Assembly: GCA_026122225.1 (NCBI GenBank)
Contig: JANEZZ010001642.1
Location: 310,001 to 374,000, forward strand
Length of the DNA: 64,000 nt
From: Heloderma charlesbogerti
Taxonomy: Eukaryota > Chordata > Lepidosauria > Squamata > Helodermatidae
Direction of reading: 5' to 3'
Below are positions 32,232 to 41,756 of the stretch, in pieces (position 1 is the first letter of the stretch; the number at the start of each line of letters is the position of its first letter). Below the pieces are notes generated by a model. It saw nothing but the letters and a program-made list of their open reading frames with translations, was not told the origin of the DNA and made no database searches. Made by a program: the position numbers and the translations under genes.

Positions 32232-32290
<59 letters not shown>
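32232..32290. repeat. (GATA)n microsatellite
   Basis: About fourteen tandem GATA units in the 712-bp intron between two BTBD19 exons. Confidence 0.97.
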
Positions 32291-32535
32291 ATCTCACCCA
32301 AAGAGGTTCCAGGTCTCATGGTGCAATAGGGAATGATGCCTGGGGACGGCGGGGGGTGTCTAGTAGTGGTGTTGGTGCTTTGTCATGGTGGGGATTTTAA
32401 TGAAATATCCCACCCACAGACCAAACTGCCTAAATCCTGAATTCTCTGTGGACATATCATGGGCTCCTTACTCCCTTTAATGACATAGGCATTTTCTCCA
32501 TCCCACAGAAAAGCAGCATCTGTTTTCTCCCACAG

Positions 32536-32667
32536 GAGGTGGTGCAAACACGTGGTTTCCTGGAATTGTCAGAGCTGGCAATGCAAACTATCTTGCAAAG
32601 CAACTGCTTGGCCATTGATGAGGTGAAGCTGATCCACTCCGTCCGAGAGTGGGCTCATGTTGGATCT
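32536..32667 (+). CDS. BTBD19: BTBD19 exon (BACK region, second part)
   Basis: One hundred thirty-two bases, 44 codons: begins EVVQTRGFLELSELAMQTIL, includes SNCLAIDEVKLIHSVREWAH and ends VGS. The 3' splice site is TTTTCTCCCACAG and the 5' splice site is a consensus GTAAGT. The pattern T.GFLELS...L..IL.S..L.IDE..L...V..WA.VG is typical of the BACK domain and matches BTBD19 best. This is the most strongly conserved exon in the window. Confidence 0.9.
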
Positions 32668-32968
32668 GTAAGTGGTCGTGTGTGTGTGGGCAGGGGTGGG
32701 GGTAGAAAATGCCACAGGGATTTAAAATTCCACTTATGGAGTTCTCTTGTGGGACTCATAGAGCAGTAATTTATTTTTATATTTATTTTATTTAATAGAT
32801 CTTTAAACTAGATTCAGGATAAATTATCCTCCCAAAGCAGTTTACAATAGCTAGTGACAAAACAATATAATATTACATCAACAACATAAAAATAATTAAA
32901 ATACCAACAGTATATAAGTAAATCAGATAAAATAATCAAATAAAAAATAGCACCAGTGGATAAATCAA

Positions 32969-33300
32969 TTGTTGTTGTTCAGTCGTGTCCGACTCTTCGT
33001 GACCCCATGGACCATAGCACGCTAGGCCTTCCTGTCCTGCACTCTCTCCCGGAGCGTGCTCAAGTTCATATTCATTGCATCGGTGATGCTATCTAGCCAT
33101 CTCATCCTCTGCCGTCCCCTTCTCCTTTTGCCTTCAGTCTTTCCCAACATCAGGGTCTTTTCCACAGAGTTTTCTCTTCGCATTAGGTGGCCAAAATACT
33201 TGAGCTTCAGCTTCAGTATCTGTCCTTCCAATGAGTACTCAGGGTTGATTTCCTTTAGGACGGACTGATTTGACCTCCTTGCAGTCCAGGGGACTCGTCA
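32969..33300 (-). mobile_element. RTE-BovB LINE, fragment C (3' end)
   Basis: The minus frame 33231-33022 encodes LKLKYFGHLMRRENSVEKTL, KRRRGRQRMRWLDSITDAMN and ERVQDRKA, the BovB C-terminus. The (AAC)n tail is the inverse of TTGTTGTTGTTCAG at the left edge. It is 5'-truncated at about 33300 and inserted in an L2. A four-base TCAA on both sides may be the duplication. Confidence 0.9.
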
Positions 33301-33538
33301 AAAGCCAACTGGAATAAAAAGGTCTTTAAAGCCTGCCTAAAGGCTAACAGGGAGTGGGGGCAACCATATTTCCCTGGGGAGGGTATTCCAGAGATGTGGA
33401 GCCACCACAGAAAAGGCCCCTTCCCTGGTACTCACCAGCCTAGCAGCTCCTGCTGATGGACCAGAGAGCAGGGCCTCAGATGCTGATCTTAAGCCTCAGG
33501 AAGGTACATATGAGTGAGGTGGTCCATCACATAGCCTG

Positions 33539-34092
33539 TGTCAGGGTGGAAACTGAGCCCATAGAGCCTCAGAGCAGTTCTGATTCTGAGGAAGAACAGC
33601 AATCCGTGGGAGAGGAGCTCGCTCATCTCTCATAAGCAGAGCAGCTGGCAGAGATTCCTCCTGCCAGCATTCCTGGGATAGATAGTGACCCTGGCAGTGA
33701 GAGAGCGCTGGAGGGGGACTTGCTGGACGCTTGGCGCAGACGCAGGGAGTGATGACAGATGGAGGGCGCCGAAAGGAGACACTCCGCTCGTTTGGCGCTA
33801 AAACAACAGTTGCATTCCGAGGACCCAAGGGAAAGTGGGAGGATCTCTCCCTAGCCCATAAGTTCACGGTCTTCCCGCAGTTCTCCTTCAAACGGGGACC
33901 AACTGCCTTACCTGGAGCTTAGGCTACTCTGCTATCTATCCCCAGTGCAGTTCCTTGCTTAGTCGCTAGTGATTAGTATCTGAAAGAGTCATAAAGTAAT
34001 AAAAGAATAAAGCCTTGGAAAGAATCCTTGTCATCGGTGTCCTGAGTTGGCTATTGGAGGGGATTGCAAGAGGCAGCTAGGGCGCTTCTGAC
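33539..34092 (+). mobile_element. Solo LTR, family L, copy 3
   Basis: Exactly bounded: TGTCAGGGTGG at the left, TTCTGACA at the right, and an exact 5-bp duplication GCCTG at 33534-33538 and 34093-34097. The interrupted L2 sequence reads continuously across the site. It has AATAAAAGAATAAAGCC near 34000, a likely polyadenylation region. The coding-like part has VRVETEPIEPQSSSDSEEEQ at the start and QMEGAERRHSARL later, with stops between them. Confidence 0.9.
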
Positions 34093-34384
34093 AGCCTGAT
34101 TCCAAACTATTTAGGGCTTTAAAGGTTAATACCAGTGCCTTAAATTGGGCTTGGAAACAAATAGGCAGCTACCTTAGCTGGCACAGATGGAATATCATGT
34201 GATCAGAACACCTAGCTCATTAAACCATTCTTGCTGACACATTCTGCACCAAATGAATTTTATGAACCATCTTCAAGGGCAGCCCCACATAGAGAGCATT
34301 ACAGTAATCTAGCCTTGTTGTAACCAAAAGATGTGTCACTGAGGTGAGATCTGCCCTCTAGATAAGGCTATTACCCCTGGCTAC

Positions 34385-34612
34385 TAGTCAGTGGCTACTA
34401 GTCCTGATGCTCTCTGTTCCCTCCAGTATCAAAGGCAGTAAGCCAGCCTATGTATACCAGCTGCCATGGGACATGGGTGGGAGGGTGGTTACACCCATGT
34501 CCTGCTTCTGGGTTTCCCATCGACAGCTGGTCCGCCACTATGTGAACAGAATGCTGGACTAGGTGGACCCTTAGCCTGATCCAGCATGGCTCTTCTTACA
34601 TTTTTAAGGCTA
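34385..34612 (+). mobile_element. CR1/L3-type LINE 3' end, copy 1
   Basis: GGCTACTAGTCCTGATGC, CATGTCCTGCTTCTGGGTTT, TGTGAACAGAATGCTGGACT, then CTGATCCAGCATGGCTCTTC and a TTCTTACATTTTTA tail. Same series at 40216-40455 and 59020-59242. Inserted in the inverted L2. Confidence 0.72.
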
Positions 34613-34973
34613 TAGCTGGCAAATTTGCCTAAGATGGTAAAAGTACTCCTGATCACCGATGACACCTGTACCTCAATAGAGAGCGCCATGTCCAGAACTG
34701 CTCCTAAACTGTGTACTTGACCCTTTGGGGGAGTGCAACGCTGTCAAGACCAATTGTATACCACCATTCAGATCAGCAGATTTCCCGACCCACAAAACTT
34801 CCAACTTCTCTGGATTAATTTTCAGTTTGTTCGTCTTCATCCATCCCAGAACTGCCCCCAGACACCTGTTCCGGGTTTTTACCACCCCCTTGGGATTAGA
34901 AAGTGGGAAAGAGACTGCATTGAAAAAGTGGGGCTGCATTGCCCTCTGCGTGCTGAGGAGGACACCTCAGCAC

Positions 34974-35324
34974 TGTCAGTAGTTGCTGACCACTGCCCCA
35001 TGTAGCAAGCTGTGTCACTACAGCTGTGTCTCTGGACTGACTCTGCCCAGGGTGGCTATTGACTTGTCCTGGGCAGGAAGAGGTATAAGAGGGCTTCCTG
35101 TCTCACTGGAGCTCTGGTGTGTCTTGTGTTTCTGATCCTGCTTTTTGGTCCTAACTCATGGCTTGCCCTCTGAACCTGATTACTCCTTGGTCCTGACTCC
35201 TGGCTTGTTCTCCAGTCCTGCCTTCTCGTTTGCCCTCTGACCCCGATTGGTCAGGATTTGATCTTGATTCCCAGTTCCCAGCTCCTTACTCACTCCAGAC
35301 ACTGCCCACAGCCCAGCCCTGACA
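34974..35324 (+). mobile_element. Probable solo LTR, another family
   Basis: A 351-bp unit from TGTCAGTAGTTG to CAGCCCTGACA, flanked by AGCAC and AGCCC (one mismatch). It has a TATA-like AGGTATAAGAGGG at 35081 followed by pyrimidine-rich TCTTGTGTTTCTGATCC repeats (ACTCCTGGCTTG, CTCATGGCTTGCC), a common layout of gypsy-type LTRs in vertebrates. Confidence 0.55.
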
Positions 35325-36000
35325 AGCCCAAACCTCCAGATGATTTCACCCAGTGGTTTCATGGGGGACAAGATGGGGCCTTGAGGCACTCCAATAGCCA
35401 AGGAGTGGGACAAAGATCCCCAGTACCACCAAGTAGGACCAGAGCCACTGCAACACAATGCTGCCAAGCCCCAACCTGGATATATGATCAGGAGGATACC
35501 ATGGTTGATGGTATCAAAAGCATCTGAGAGGTCCAGGAGAACCAGCAGGGTTGCACTCTACCCATCTATTCCCCAACGTAAGTCATCCATCAAGACTGTT
35601 TCATCCCAAACGCAGACTGAAAGGATCTAATGGATATAAATAAACAGGACTGGTTGGAGCTGACAAGACACCATTTGCACCAGGATCTTGCTTAAAAGCG
35701 GTGGATTAGAAACTGAGTGCTAGGTTTCCAAAGCTGTGGGATCTAAAAATGGCTTTTTCAAAAGTGGTTTAATCACTGCCTCCTTCTAAATCGTTGGGAC
35801 CACACCATCCCTTAGCAAGGCATTTACAACAGTTGGTTCTTCTAAATAGCCCAGACCTGGCCAATTTCAAAAGCCAGGATGGGTAAGGATCTAAAGAGCG
35901 GGTGGTTGATCTCATCCCTCCAAGTAGCCTGTCAACATCTTCAGGCTGCTTAAGACTTGACTACATCCATCTCCCATTCTGTCAAATTGATGGCATCTAA

Positions 36001-36092
36001 CAGTGCAATCCTATACATGTCTTCTCAAAAGTTAGCCCCCTTGAGTGCAATGCAGCTTATTCCTAGTAAGTGGGAATAGGATTGCAGCCTAA
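36001..36092. mobile_element. MITE of GCAATCCTAT family, short form
   Basis: CAGTGCAATCCTATACATG at the left, TGGGAATAGGATTGCAGCCT at the right, about 92 bp; mid-part AGTTAGCCCCCTTGAGTGCA mirrors the arms of other copies. Confidence 0.7.
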
Positions 36093-36283
36093 GAGCTGTA
36101 AGGAACTAAAGTTTCTGTAGTCCAACCGCTGGCCAAAGGTAGTATCTTCCACCTTTCTAAGAGTTTTCTCAGGTTTCGAGTATTGTTGCGCGGGCAGGGG
36201 AGGGAAATTGGGACCAACAAAACATTTCACATTAATAACAGATATTTATATATAGTTACGTACAGGATTCCCCACTGTATTGG

Positions 36284-36284
36284 T

Positions 36285-36327
<43 letters not shown>
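36284..36327. repeat. (CT)n microsatellite
   Basis: Uninterrupted CT dinucleotides; causes the Leu-Ser run in the plus frame 36183-36779, which otherwise has no known domain. Confidence 0.95.
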
Positions 36328-36329
<2 letters not shown>

Positions 36330-36973
36330 GTGTCTTCCCCTCCTCCTCTTCCTGCCCAGCTTACCAGCAACCTCCTTCAGTTAACTGCCACAGCCAGGCC
36401 TTGGCTTCAAGATATAATCTTAGCTTTTAACCCAGCCGATCAGACACAGGTGCAGTTTTCCACACCGAGTGAGCCAGGCCCACTACAATATTCTCATTTA
36501 GTAACTTTGTTTAAGATCGAACAGCTTGAACAATTCAGACTGCACTGTGTCCCAAGCAGAGAGCAGGTGCACATCAGAAATCTGCCAGCAAAGCATGTCG
36601 CTCTGGATTTGTTGAGAAAGAGAGACAAGCCACATGCAGAAGACAAACATATCCCCACTGGTGGGCCCTTCATATTTATGACTTTCCCCTATTTCTACTC
36701 AATAGCAAGAGTATACAATTGCTTAGGAGAAGAGCAGGACTGCATTCCAGGGATTCTGGGTCCATATACCTGTTCTTAACATCCCACATCTCCCATGGTT
36801 TGGTGATGATGATCGACTCCCTGGAATTGAAAGTTATCCCCTTCCCTTTCCTCATAGCTTATGCAGCATCACCATGGTCCAGAGTTAGGACAGCTCGTGG
36901 CATGAATGCTTCCACGGAGCCATATCAGCCCCTCTCCCTTACCCTGGGCTAACCCTGTGCTCACTTCTTGCAG

Positions 36974-37099
36974 GCTGTGCTGGGTAGGTCTGTACGTGAT
37001 GTGGCGGGGGCAGTTGTGCCACAGCTGCGCCTGGCTCTGCTCTCCCCAAGTGAGCTGACCGTTCTGGAGAAGGAGAACAGAAAGGACCAGATGATTCCG
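36974..37099 (+). CDS. BTBD19: BTBD19 exon (end of BACK region)
   Basis: One hundred twenty-six bases, 42 codons: AVLGRSVRDVAGAVVPQLRL, then ALLSPSELTVLEKENRKDQM and IP. The 3' splice site is CACTTCTTGCAG and the 5' splice site GTGAGA. VV..LRLALL.P.EL..LE..N is the family pattern for this part of BTBD19. Phase 0 at both ends. A conventional ORF scan reads through both splice sites into intron sequence. Confidence 0.88.
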
Positions 37100-37414
37100 G
37101 TGAGAGAGGCTACCGGCCTCAGTAATAGCTATGTGGCTTTTGCATGTGCTTATCGCTTTGTGCATCCCCGTTCAACTTGCATGGTTCATATGTTCCTTGA
37201 CTGTCCTTAGGGGTCTGATTTGTTCCATATTCTTCCATTTAATGAGATGGAATGAATGACACAGAGCAAGGCCTTTCCTGTAGTGGCACCCACTTTATGG
37301 AATGTTCTATCCCAAGACATCCATCAGGAGATACCTTGGGGTGCCTTCCACACTTGTTTGCCTGTTATAGTCCTGTTACCACTGGTGATCTATCTGATGT
37401 GGATAGTCTTCCTT

Positions 37415-37590
37415 CCTTTAGTTATTTATTTATTTATGAATGAATCAATGAAAATGTTTACGCTGCTTTTCATTAAAAAAAACATCCCAAAGCAGTTCAC
37501 AGGATTTAAAACAGCATACACTAAAACAAATCAATACAATAATAAAACCACAATAAAACAATAAAATATTTCAATAAAATCAACAGGGGT
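37415..37590 (-). mobile_element. L2-type LINE 3' end
   Basis: TTAGTTATTTATTTATTTAT, then ATCCCAAAGCAGTTCACAGG and AAAACAGCATACACTAAAAC, AT-rich. Inverted tail similar to that at 32768. Confidence 0.6.
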
Positions 37591-37639
37591 AGCTGGCAAT
37601 ACTAACAGGAGGATGTTAGATTTAGACTAGGTACAAATA

Positions 37640-37785
37640 CCCATTCAGCCATGAAGGTCACTGGGTGACTTTGCGTTGGTCACCATCTCTAACCTGCCTG
37701 ATGTGGCTGTTGCGAGGATAAATAGGAGTGAAGCCATGTGTGCTACCTGGAGCTCCTTGAAGGAAGGGCACAATAAAAATGTAAT
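37640..37785 (+). mobile_element. MIR/CORE-like SINE, 5'-truncated
   Basis: TCAGCCATGAAGGTCACTGG, GATGTGGCTGTTGCGAGGAT and GGGCACAATAAAAATGTAAT follow the order of the SINE at 3592-3795; the tRNA-like head is missing. Confidence 0.6.
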
Positions 37786-37795
37786 CCTATATACA

Positions 37796-37893
37796 GCCTT
37801 CCCCAACCTGGCTCCCAATGGCCATGCTGGCTGGGAATTATGGGAGTTGTAGTCTCACACACCTGGAGGGTGTCAGGTTGATGAAGGCTGCTG
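37796..37893. mobile_element. MITE family Q copy
   Basis: CAGCCTTCCCCAACCTGG and TCAGGTTGATGAAGGCTG are terminal inverted repeats; interior AATTATGGGAGTTGTAGTCT. About 98 bp, internally shortened. Confidence 0.8.
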
Positions 37894-38510
37894 TATAATA
37901 ACAGCAACATAATCCTCCCAACATGGATTCTTATGTAGCCAAAATGGCACCATCCAATCACAAGAGGGAGGTAGCAGGCTTGGGGGCACCCCAAAGTTTG
38001 CAGAAGTATAAAAAAAAACTTTAGACAAATAAAATATTGGGGGTGGGGAGGACACGCCCCAAAGCAGCTCAATGAGGACTGAGCATGCCCAGTGTCCACA
38101 GAATGCTGACTGATTGTTGGTGGGAGGGGGTAAATGGGTGGGATGGAATGGAGTGTCCTAAAGGCAACGCGGCTGGCTGACTGGCTGGAGCACTGGTGAG
38201 GAGCACTCCACACTGCAAACCTTAGCTGAAGGTGCCATGTAAATAAGTAATCCCAACACTGTGGGGTGTAAAGGAGGCACGTGGAGAGCTCTTTGAAGAA
38301 GAGCATTATTAGCTAGTGTCAATCCGGGTGATGGGCCCAATGACCCTGAAGAGAGAGAAGAAGAAGTCTTCCATCTGTGTCTTGACATGCCCTCCCCGAT
38401 TCCTGCTTAGGCAGCACCCTGATGTCCTCACTTGAGTTTGGTTCCTGCTCACTGTCGTTCCTGCCCAGCACTGGCCTGCATATAATGTGTTTGCTTTTGC
38501 CCCTGCCCAG

Positions 38511-38660
38511 GTGGAGAGTCTGGCTGAGGCCTGGAAGATGCATGCCCTAGGGAAGGGACATGGTACACGGTCCTCCTCATGCCGCCGTCGGCGTGGCACC
38601 CTGCCCCGGGAACGTCATCGCCACCTGGACCCGCAGCACAAGGGACATGGTGCTCTGTAA
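38511..38660 (+). CDS. BTBD19: BTBD19 last exon with stop codon
   Basis: One hundred fifty bases: 49 codons and TAA at 38658-38660. It begins VESLAEAWKMHALGKGHGTR and goes on SSSCRRRRGTLPRERHRHLD, ending PQHKGHGAL. The 3' splice site is GCTTTTGCCCCTGCCCAG. The invariant-looking CRRRRGTLPRE block and preceding EAWK.HAL are what I recall from the BTBD19 C-terminus. The last residues (HKGHGAL) are a little longer than I remember in mammals. The open frames on the minus strand across this exon are antisense shadows. No clear AATAAA is seen in the next 300 bases; an LTR begins 370 bp downstream. Confidence 0.9.
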   Translation: MESLAEAWKMHALGKGHGTRSSSCRRRRGTLPRERHRHLDPQHKGHGAL

Positions 38661-38947
38661 ATGAGAAGGAAGCAGTGCCTGTGTGCCTGGCCTGGCCAGC
38701 TTGGGTGTGGCAACTGGGAACTGGCAGCTGCTCCTTGCTCGAATGCTTCAGGGGCATCCTGCCTGCAGCCTGAGCTACAGCCCAATTGGCAGAAAGAACA
38801 ATGTGTGAGCAAGAAAGGCCGGGATTCCATCAGAGATAGGCATGTTCCTGGCTGGGTCTGCAGCGAGTGCTTTGCGTTTTGACTCCTTGTCTCTGCTGGT
38901 GTTTCTTCCAACTCATTCCTGCCCCTGGTGGCAGGTGGCTTTCTGAC
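38661..38947. other. Presumed BTBD19 3' UTR / flank
   Basis: No repeat recognised. Likely 3' untranslated sequence, but the poly(A) site could not be placed. Confidence 0.4.
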
Positions 38948-39645
38948 AGCCTTCCCCACCCTGGTGCCCTCCTGATGTGTTGGGTTACATCCCCCAGCCA
39001 GCATGGCCATTGGAGATGATGGGAGTTGATGTCAGGGTGATTCTGAGCATATGCAGTTCAGATTCAGAAGGGGAACAGCCAGAACTGGGGGAGGCATCTT
39101 CCCGAGCAAGTTCAGATTTGGATAGGCACGCTTCTCAGGATGCTAACACACAGATGGCTGGGCCTGAAGCCCTCCCCCCTTCCTTCCTCCATGAGAACCC
39201 AGGAGGAGGAGGAGAGTGCGGGGTGTGACCTGAGGGATGCTAGACTGCGGTGCAGAGCGAAGAGGGAAAAGTTAGAGGCGGAGCTCAGACGGTTGACCTG
39301 GTTGGTAACACGTGAGGGTTGACATAGGGGAGCATCACTGGAAGGGAGGGGGCATCCCTCCCTAAGTTATTCTAGCCAGCAAGTTCTTGTTTCAAACTGC
39401 TGGCAACATCATAGCTCCCATTTGGATCCCCTGTTGTCATTCATAAACGAAGCAGCTGTATTTCTTTGTAGCCTGAGAGTCTTCGAGGATTTGCATCTGT
39501 AACGAACCTGTTGATAGTGAATTAAAGGTGTGAGACTGAAGCCTCTCATGTGTGTGCATGAGGAAGGAAGGGGCCAAGGGAATGTGACAGTTGTAGTCCA
39601 ACACATCAGGGGGGCACCAGGACAGGGAAGGCTGCTCTCTCATTG
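38948..39645. mobile_element. MITE family Q, split by an LTR
   Basis: Left half 38948-39029 (CAGCCTTCCCCACCCTGG to GATGATGGGAGTTG) and right half 39590-39645 (GTTGTAGTCCAACACATC to CAGGACAGGGAAGGCTG) restore a palindromic element when the 560-bp LTR is removed. Confidence 0.8.
39030..39589 (+). mobile_element. Solo LTR, family M
   Basis: From TGTCAGGGTGATTC to GGAATGTGACA, flanked by GTTGA (39025-39029) and GTTGT (39590-39594), a 5-bp duplication with one change. The frame 38977-39228 within it is Ser/Glu/Asp-rich (SDSEGEQPELGEASSRASS), and a further basic stretch AKREKLEAELRRLTWLV follows at about 39256. This repeats the acid-then-basic coding layout of family L though the DNA is clearly different. 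Confidence 0.75.
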
Positions 39646-40215
39646 CCTGGCCTGCTTCATGGTAACACTCTTCCTTCATAGGACTTACTTACTTACAGTT
39701 GAGACACTGGAGCAGAACGTTTGGGCTGGATACATTAACAATGCAGCATTTTAAGTCTTGTGGCACCCCTCACCCTTCCTGCATGAATCCCCACAAGAAT
39801 TATTTGCAGGTTGAAATGCTAGAAAGGCACCTACTTGTAAGGACTAATGAACTTGGCCTGCTGTGACTAGGACCCACTTGGTTTGCCAGTCAGTCTCCCA
39901 GTGATTGTGGGCTTATCACAAAAGGCCCAGGGCAGGAGGATTTTGTTGATTTGGGCTGGGAACAGTCTTTCCATGCTTTGAAGTGACTGGACTGGATGAA
40001 AGACCTGGAAATACGAGGCTGGGAGGTGCTCTTGCATTGAAGTTAGTGCTGGCACTGAAGAGAAACAGGTGTGCCATAGCAAATCCTGTGGACTATCATC
40101 AAACAGCTGTCACAGAAAGAGAGTTTTCTTAACACCTGGATGTACTACCTTTCTGGTGTTCAGCATATCTCTTGAAAACTGCCACTCCACCCAATCTTCT
40201 GAGACCCCAGTGCCG
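39646..40215. other. Non-coding stretch, nothing recognised
   Basis: No conserved frame or repeat border seen. Confidence 0.4.
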
Positions 40216-40455
40216 CTTATTCATGGAGGATAAGGCTACCAATGGCTACTAGTCATGATGGCTATGTACTACCTCCAGTATCCAAGACCATATGCCTTTC
40301 CGTACCAGTTGCTGGGGAATAGGAGTGGGAGGGCGCTATTGCACTCACATCCTACTTGTGGGCTTCCTGCATGCAGCTGCATGGCCACTGTGTGAACAGA
40401 ATGCAAGACTGGGTAGGCCTTTGGGCTGATCCAGCAGGGCTGTTCTTATGCTGTT
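40216..40455 (+). mobile_element. CR1/L3-type LINE 3' end, copy 2
   Basis: AATGGCTACTAGTCATGATG, GTGTGAACAGAATGCAAGAC, GGGCTGATCCAGCAGGGCTG and TTCTTATGCTGTTA tail. Matches 34385-34612 and 59020-59242. Confidence 0.75.
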
Positions 40456-41756
40456 AGACCACCACTACCAGAGGATCAGATTGCAAAAGCTCAGAATACT
40501 ACTCATACAGGTTTGTCAGTCTTGTGGCAAAGCACAGGAGCTAGGGTTACCTAGAGAGAAAAGGCGAACCATTGCTCAGCAGCATACACTAGTTTATTCA
40601 AGTCTATATATGACTCTTTCCCTAGCAGGTGGCAAAAGTTTGGATTTAGAAGTGGGATGGGAACAAGAGGAGCTTTATTTGGGGTTAACGTCTTAATTCA
40701 AAGATGTCTTGATATGAACAAAGACATATACTTATGAGAAGTGATTCGATAAAGTTCGTCATGAGCAATTGATCAACATACTGAGAAAAACCAATATCAA
40801 TAGTCAGGAGATCTGGATTATAGAAAATTTGTATTGGACTCAAACAGCCTCAATTCATATTGATGGAGTAATCCTGAAAATACTTTTTATTTATTTTATC
40901 TTTATAAATGAAATAAACAATACCAACGACCTGATCAATAACTACCGTTTCCCAACAATGCAATATTCTTGAAATGAAAGGAAAAGTAAAGAGAAGAAAG
41001 CAAGCAAGCAAGCAAGCAATCTTCCTCTTTCCTCTCCCCTCTTCCCTCTCCTCTTTCAAAGGGTTAAATTTAAACTCCAGTACCCACGGGCTTCAGATGC
41101 CATTCTATTTTAAAAACCATTCTATACCTCTGTCACTAGCAATATTACAATTTAATCATCAACCTTACATTTCATTATCATATCATCAATATTACATCAA
41201 GAAAGCAGGCCTACAATTCATTCCCAATAACCATATATTGCCCTTAAGTTAAAATATAATAGTAATAATAACGCTTAACAATTCAACCAACCAAAAATCT
41301 TACTGAGTAATCTTATAGTAATGGTAATAATAGTAATCGTGATTAAAAATATATATGAAATTATATTATATAATAAAGTTTGAAAGCAACCTTACAACAA
41401 TCAGTGATATATTTATACTGGGTATATAAATGAGTGTGTTCAATACACCCTCAAACAATATATTTAAATACAGCATATATCTATTTTGGAAAAAGAGAAT
41501 TTAAAGAAAAATAAAAAAGATGGGGGGAAATGAAAGAAAGTAACAAATATATGTATAATCAGATATCTTCTGGCCTAGCCTGAATCATGTAGACTAATCA
41601 TAAACAGTTAACAAAGTTTTTTTAAAAAATTGCAGTTCATGGGGCTGGAACAGAAATCTCACGCATTTTTACATTCAGCCATGCCTCCGCCATTTCATGG
41701 TTTAGGAACTTCTTCATCTGACCTTCAGAAACAATGCAAAATGTAGCAGGATATTT
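40456..41756 (-). other. AT-rich stretch beside the L1 ORF1 relic
   Basis: Strongly AT-rich from about 40700 to 41650, with a (GCAA)n run at 40999-41020. It lies where ORF2 would be expected if the neighbour were an ordinary L1, but no endonuclease or reverse transcriptase motif was seen. May be the 3' UTR of an ORF1-only element, or unrelated sequence. Confidence 0.4.

Larger units (their letters stand above)
32768..36000 (-). mobile_element. L2-clade LINE, multiply interrupted
   Basis: The 3' tail is at the left (TTTATTTTATTTAATAGATC, CCCAAAGCAGTTTACAATAG). The body on the minus strand shows LGWMKTNKLKINPEKLEVLW (34830 region), IGVPQGPILSPMKPLGEIIW (35400 region) and further upstream decayed sequence to about 36000. 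It is broken by BovB fragment C (32969-33300), an LTR (33539-34092), a CR1-group 3' end (34385-34612) and a second LTR (34974-35324). All lie in the BTBD19 intron 32668-36973. Confidence 0.75.
15253..38660 (+). other. BTBD19: BTBD19 gene, 3' part (five exons)
   Basis: Five plus-strand exons splice in one frame into 178 codons plus TAA. The translated pieces follow the order of vertebrate BTBD19: the segment after the BTB domain, the BACK-like helical region, and a basic C-terminus with CRRRRGTLPRE. BTBD19 is a small, poorly characterised BTB/POZ protein; BTB-BACK proteins often dimerise and some serve as CUL3 adaptors, but no function is established from this sequence. The N-terminal half is not visible in the window. 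Introns are 16442, 712, 4306 and 1411 bp; the first and third are long because of inserted retrotransposons. Each intron has GT..AG ends and all junctions are phase 0. In human the gene next downstream is PTCH2 on the opposite strand; I did not find PTCH2 exons here. Confidence 0.85.

Noticed and set aside
32232..32290. CRISPR-like tandem array
   Set aside because: Simple (GATA)n microsatellite without spacers, in a vertebrate genome.
32969..33300. TGA marker scored for BovB fragment C
   Set aside because: The fragment stops at the diagnostic codon and a possible TCAA target duplication overlaps it, so the base cannot be assigned to the element.
36183..36779. 198-codon plus-strand ORF in a BTBD19 intron
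   Set aside because: It includes a (CT)n-encoded Leu-Ser run, has no known domain and overlaps no splice-bordered exon; the adjacent true exon is in 36974-37099.
38449..38757. Minus-strand ORFs across the last BTBD19 exon
   Set aside because: Antisense shadows of the exon; no family match, while the plus strand has a spliced conserved frame.
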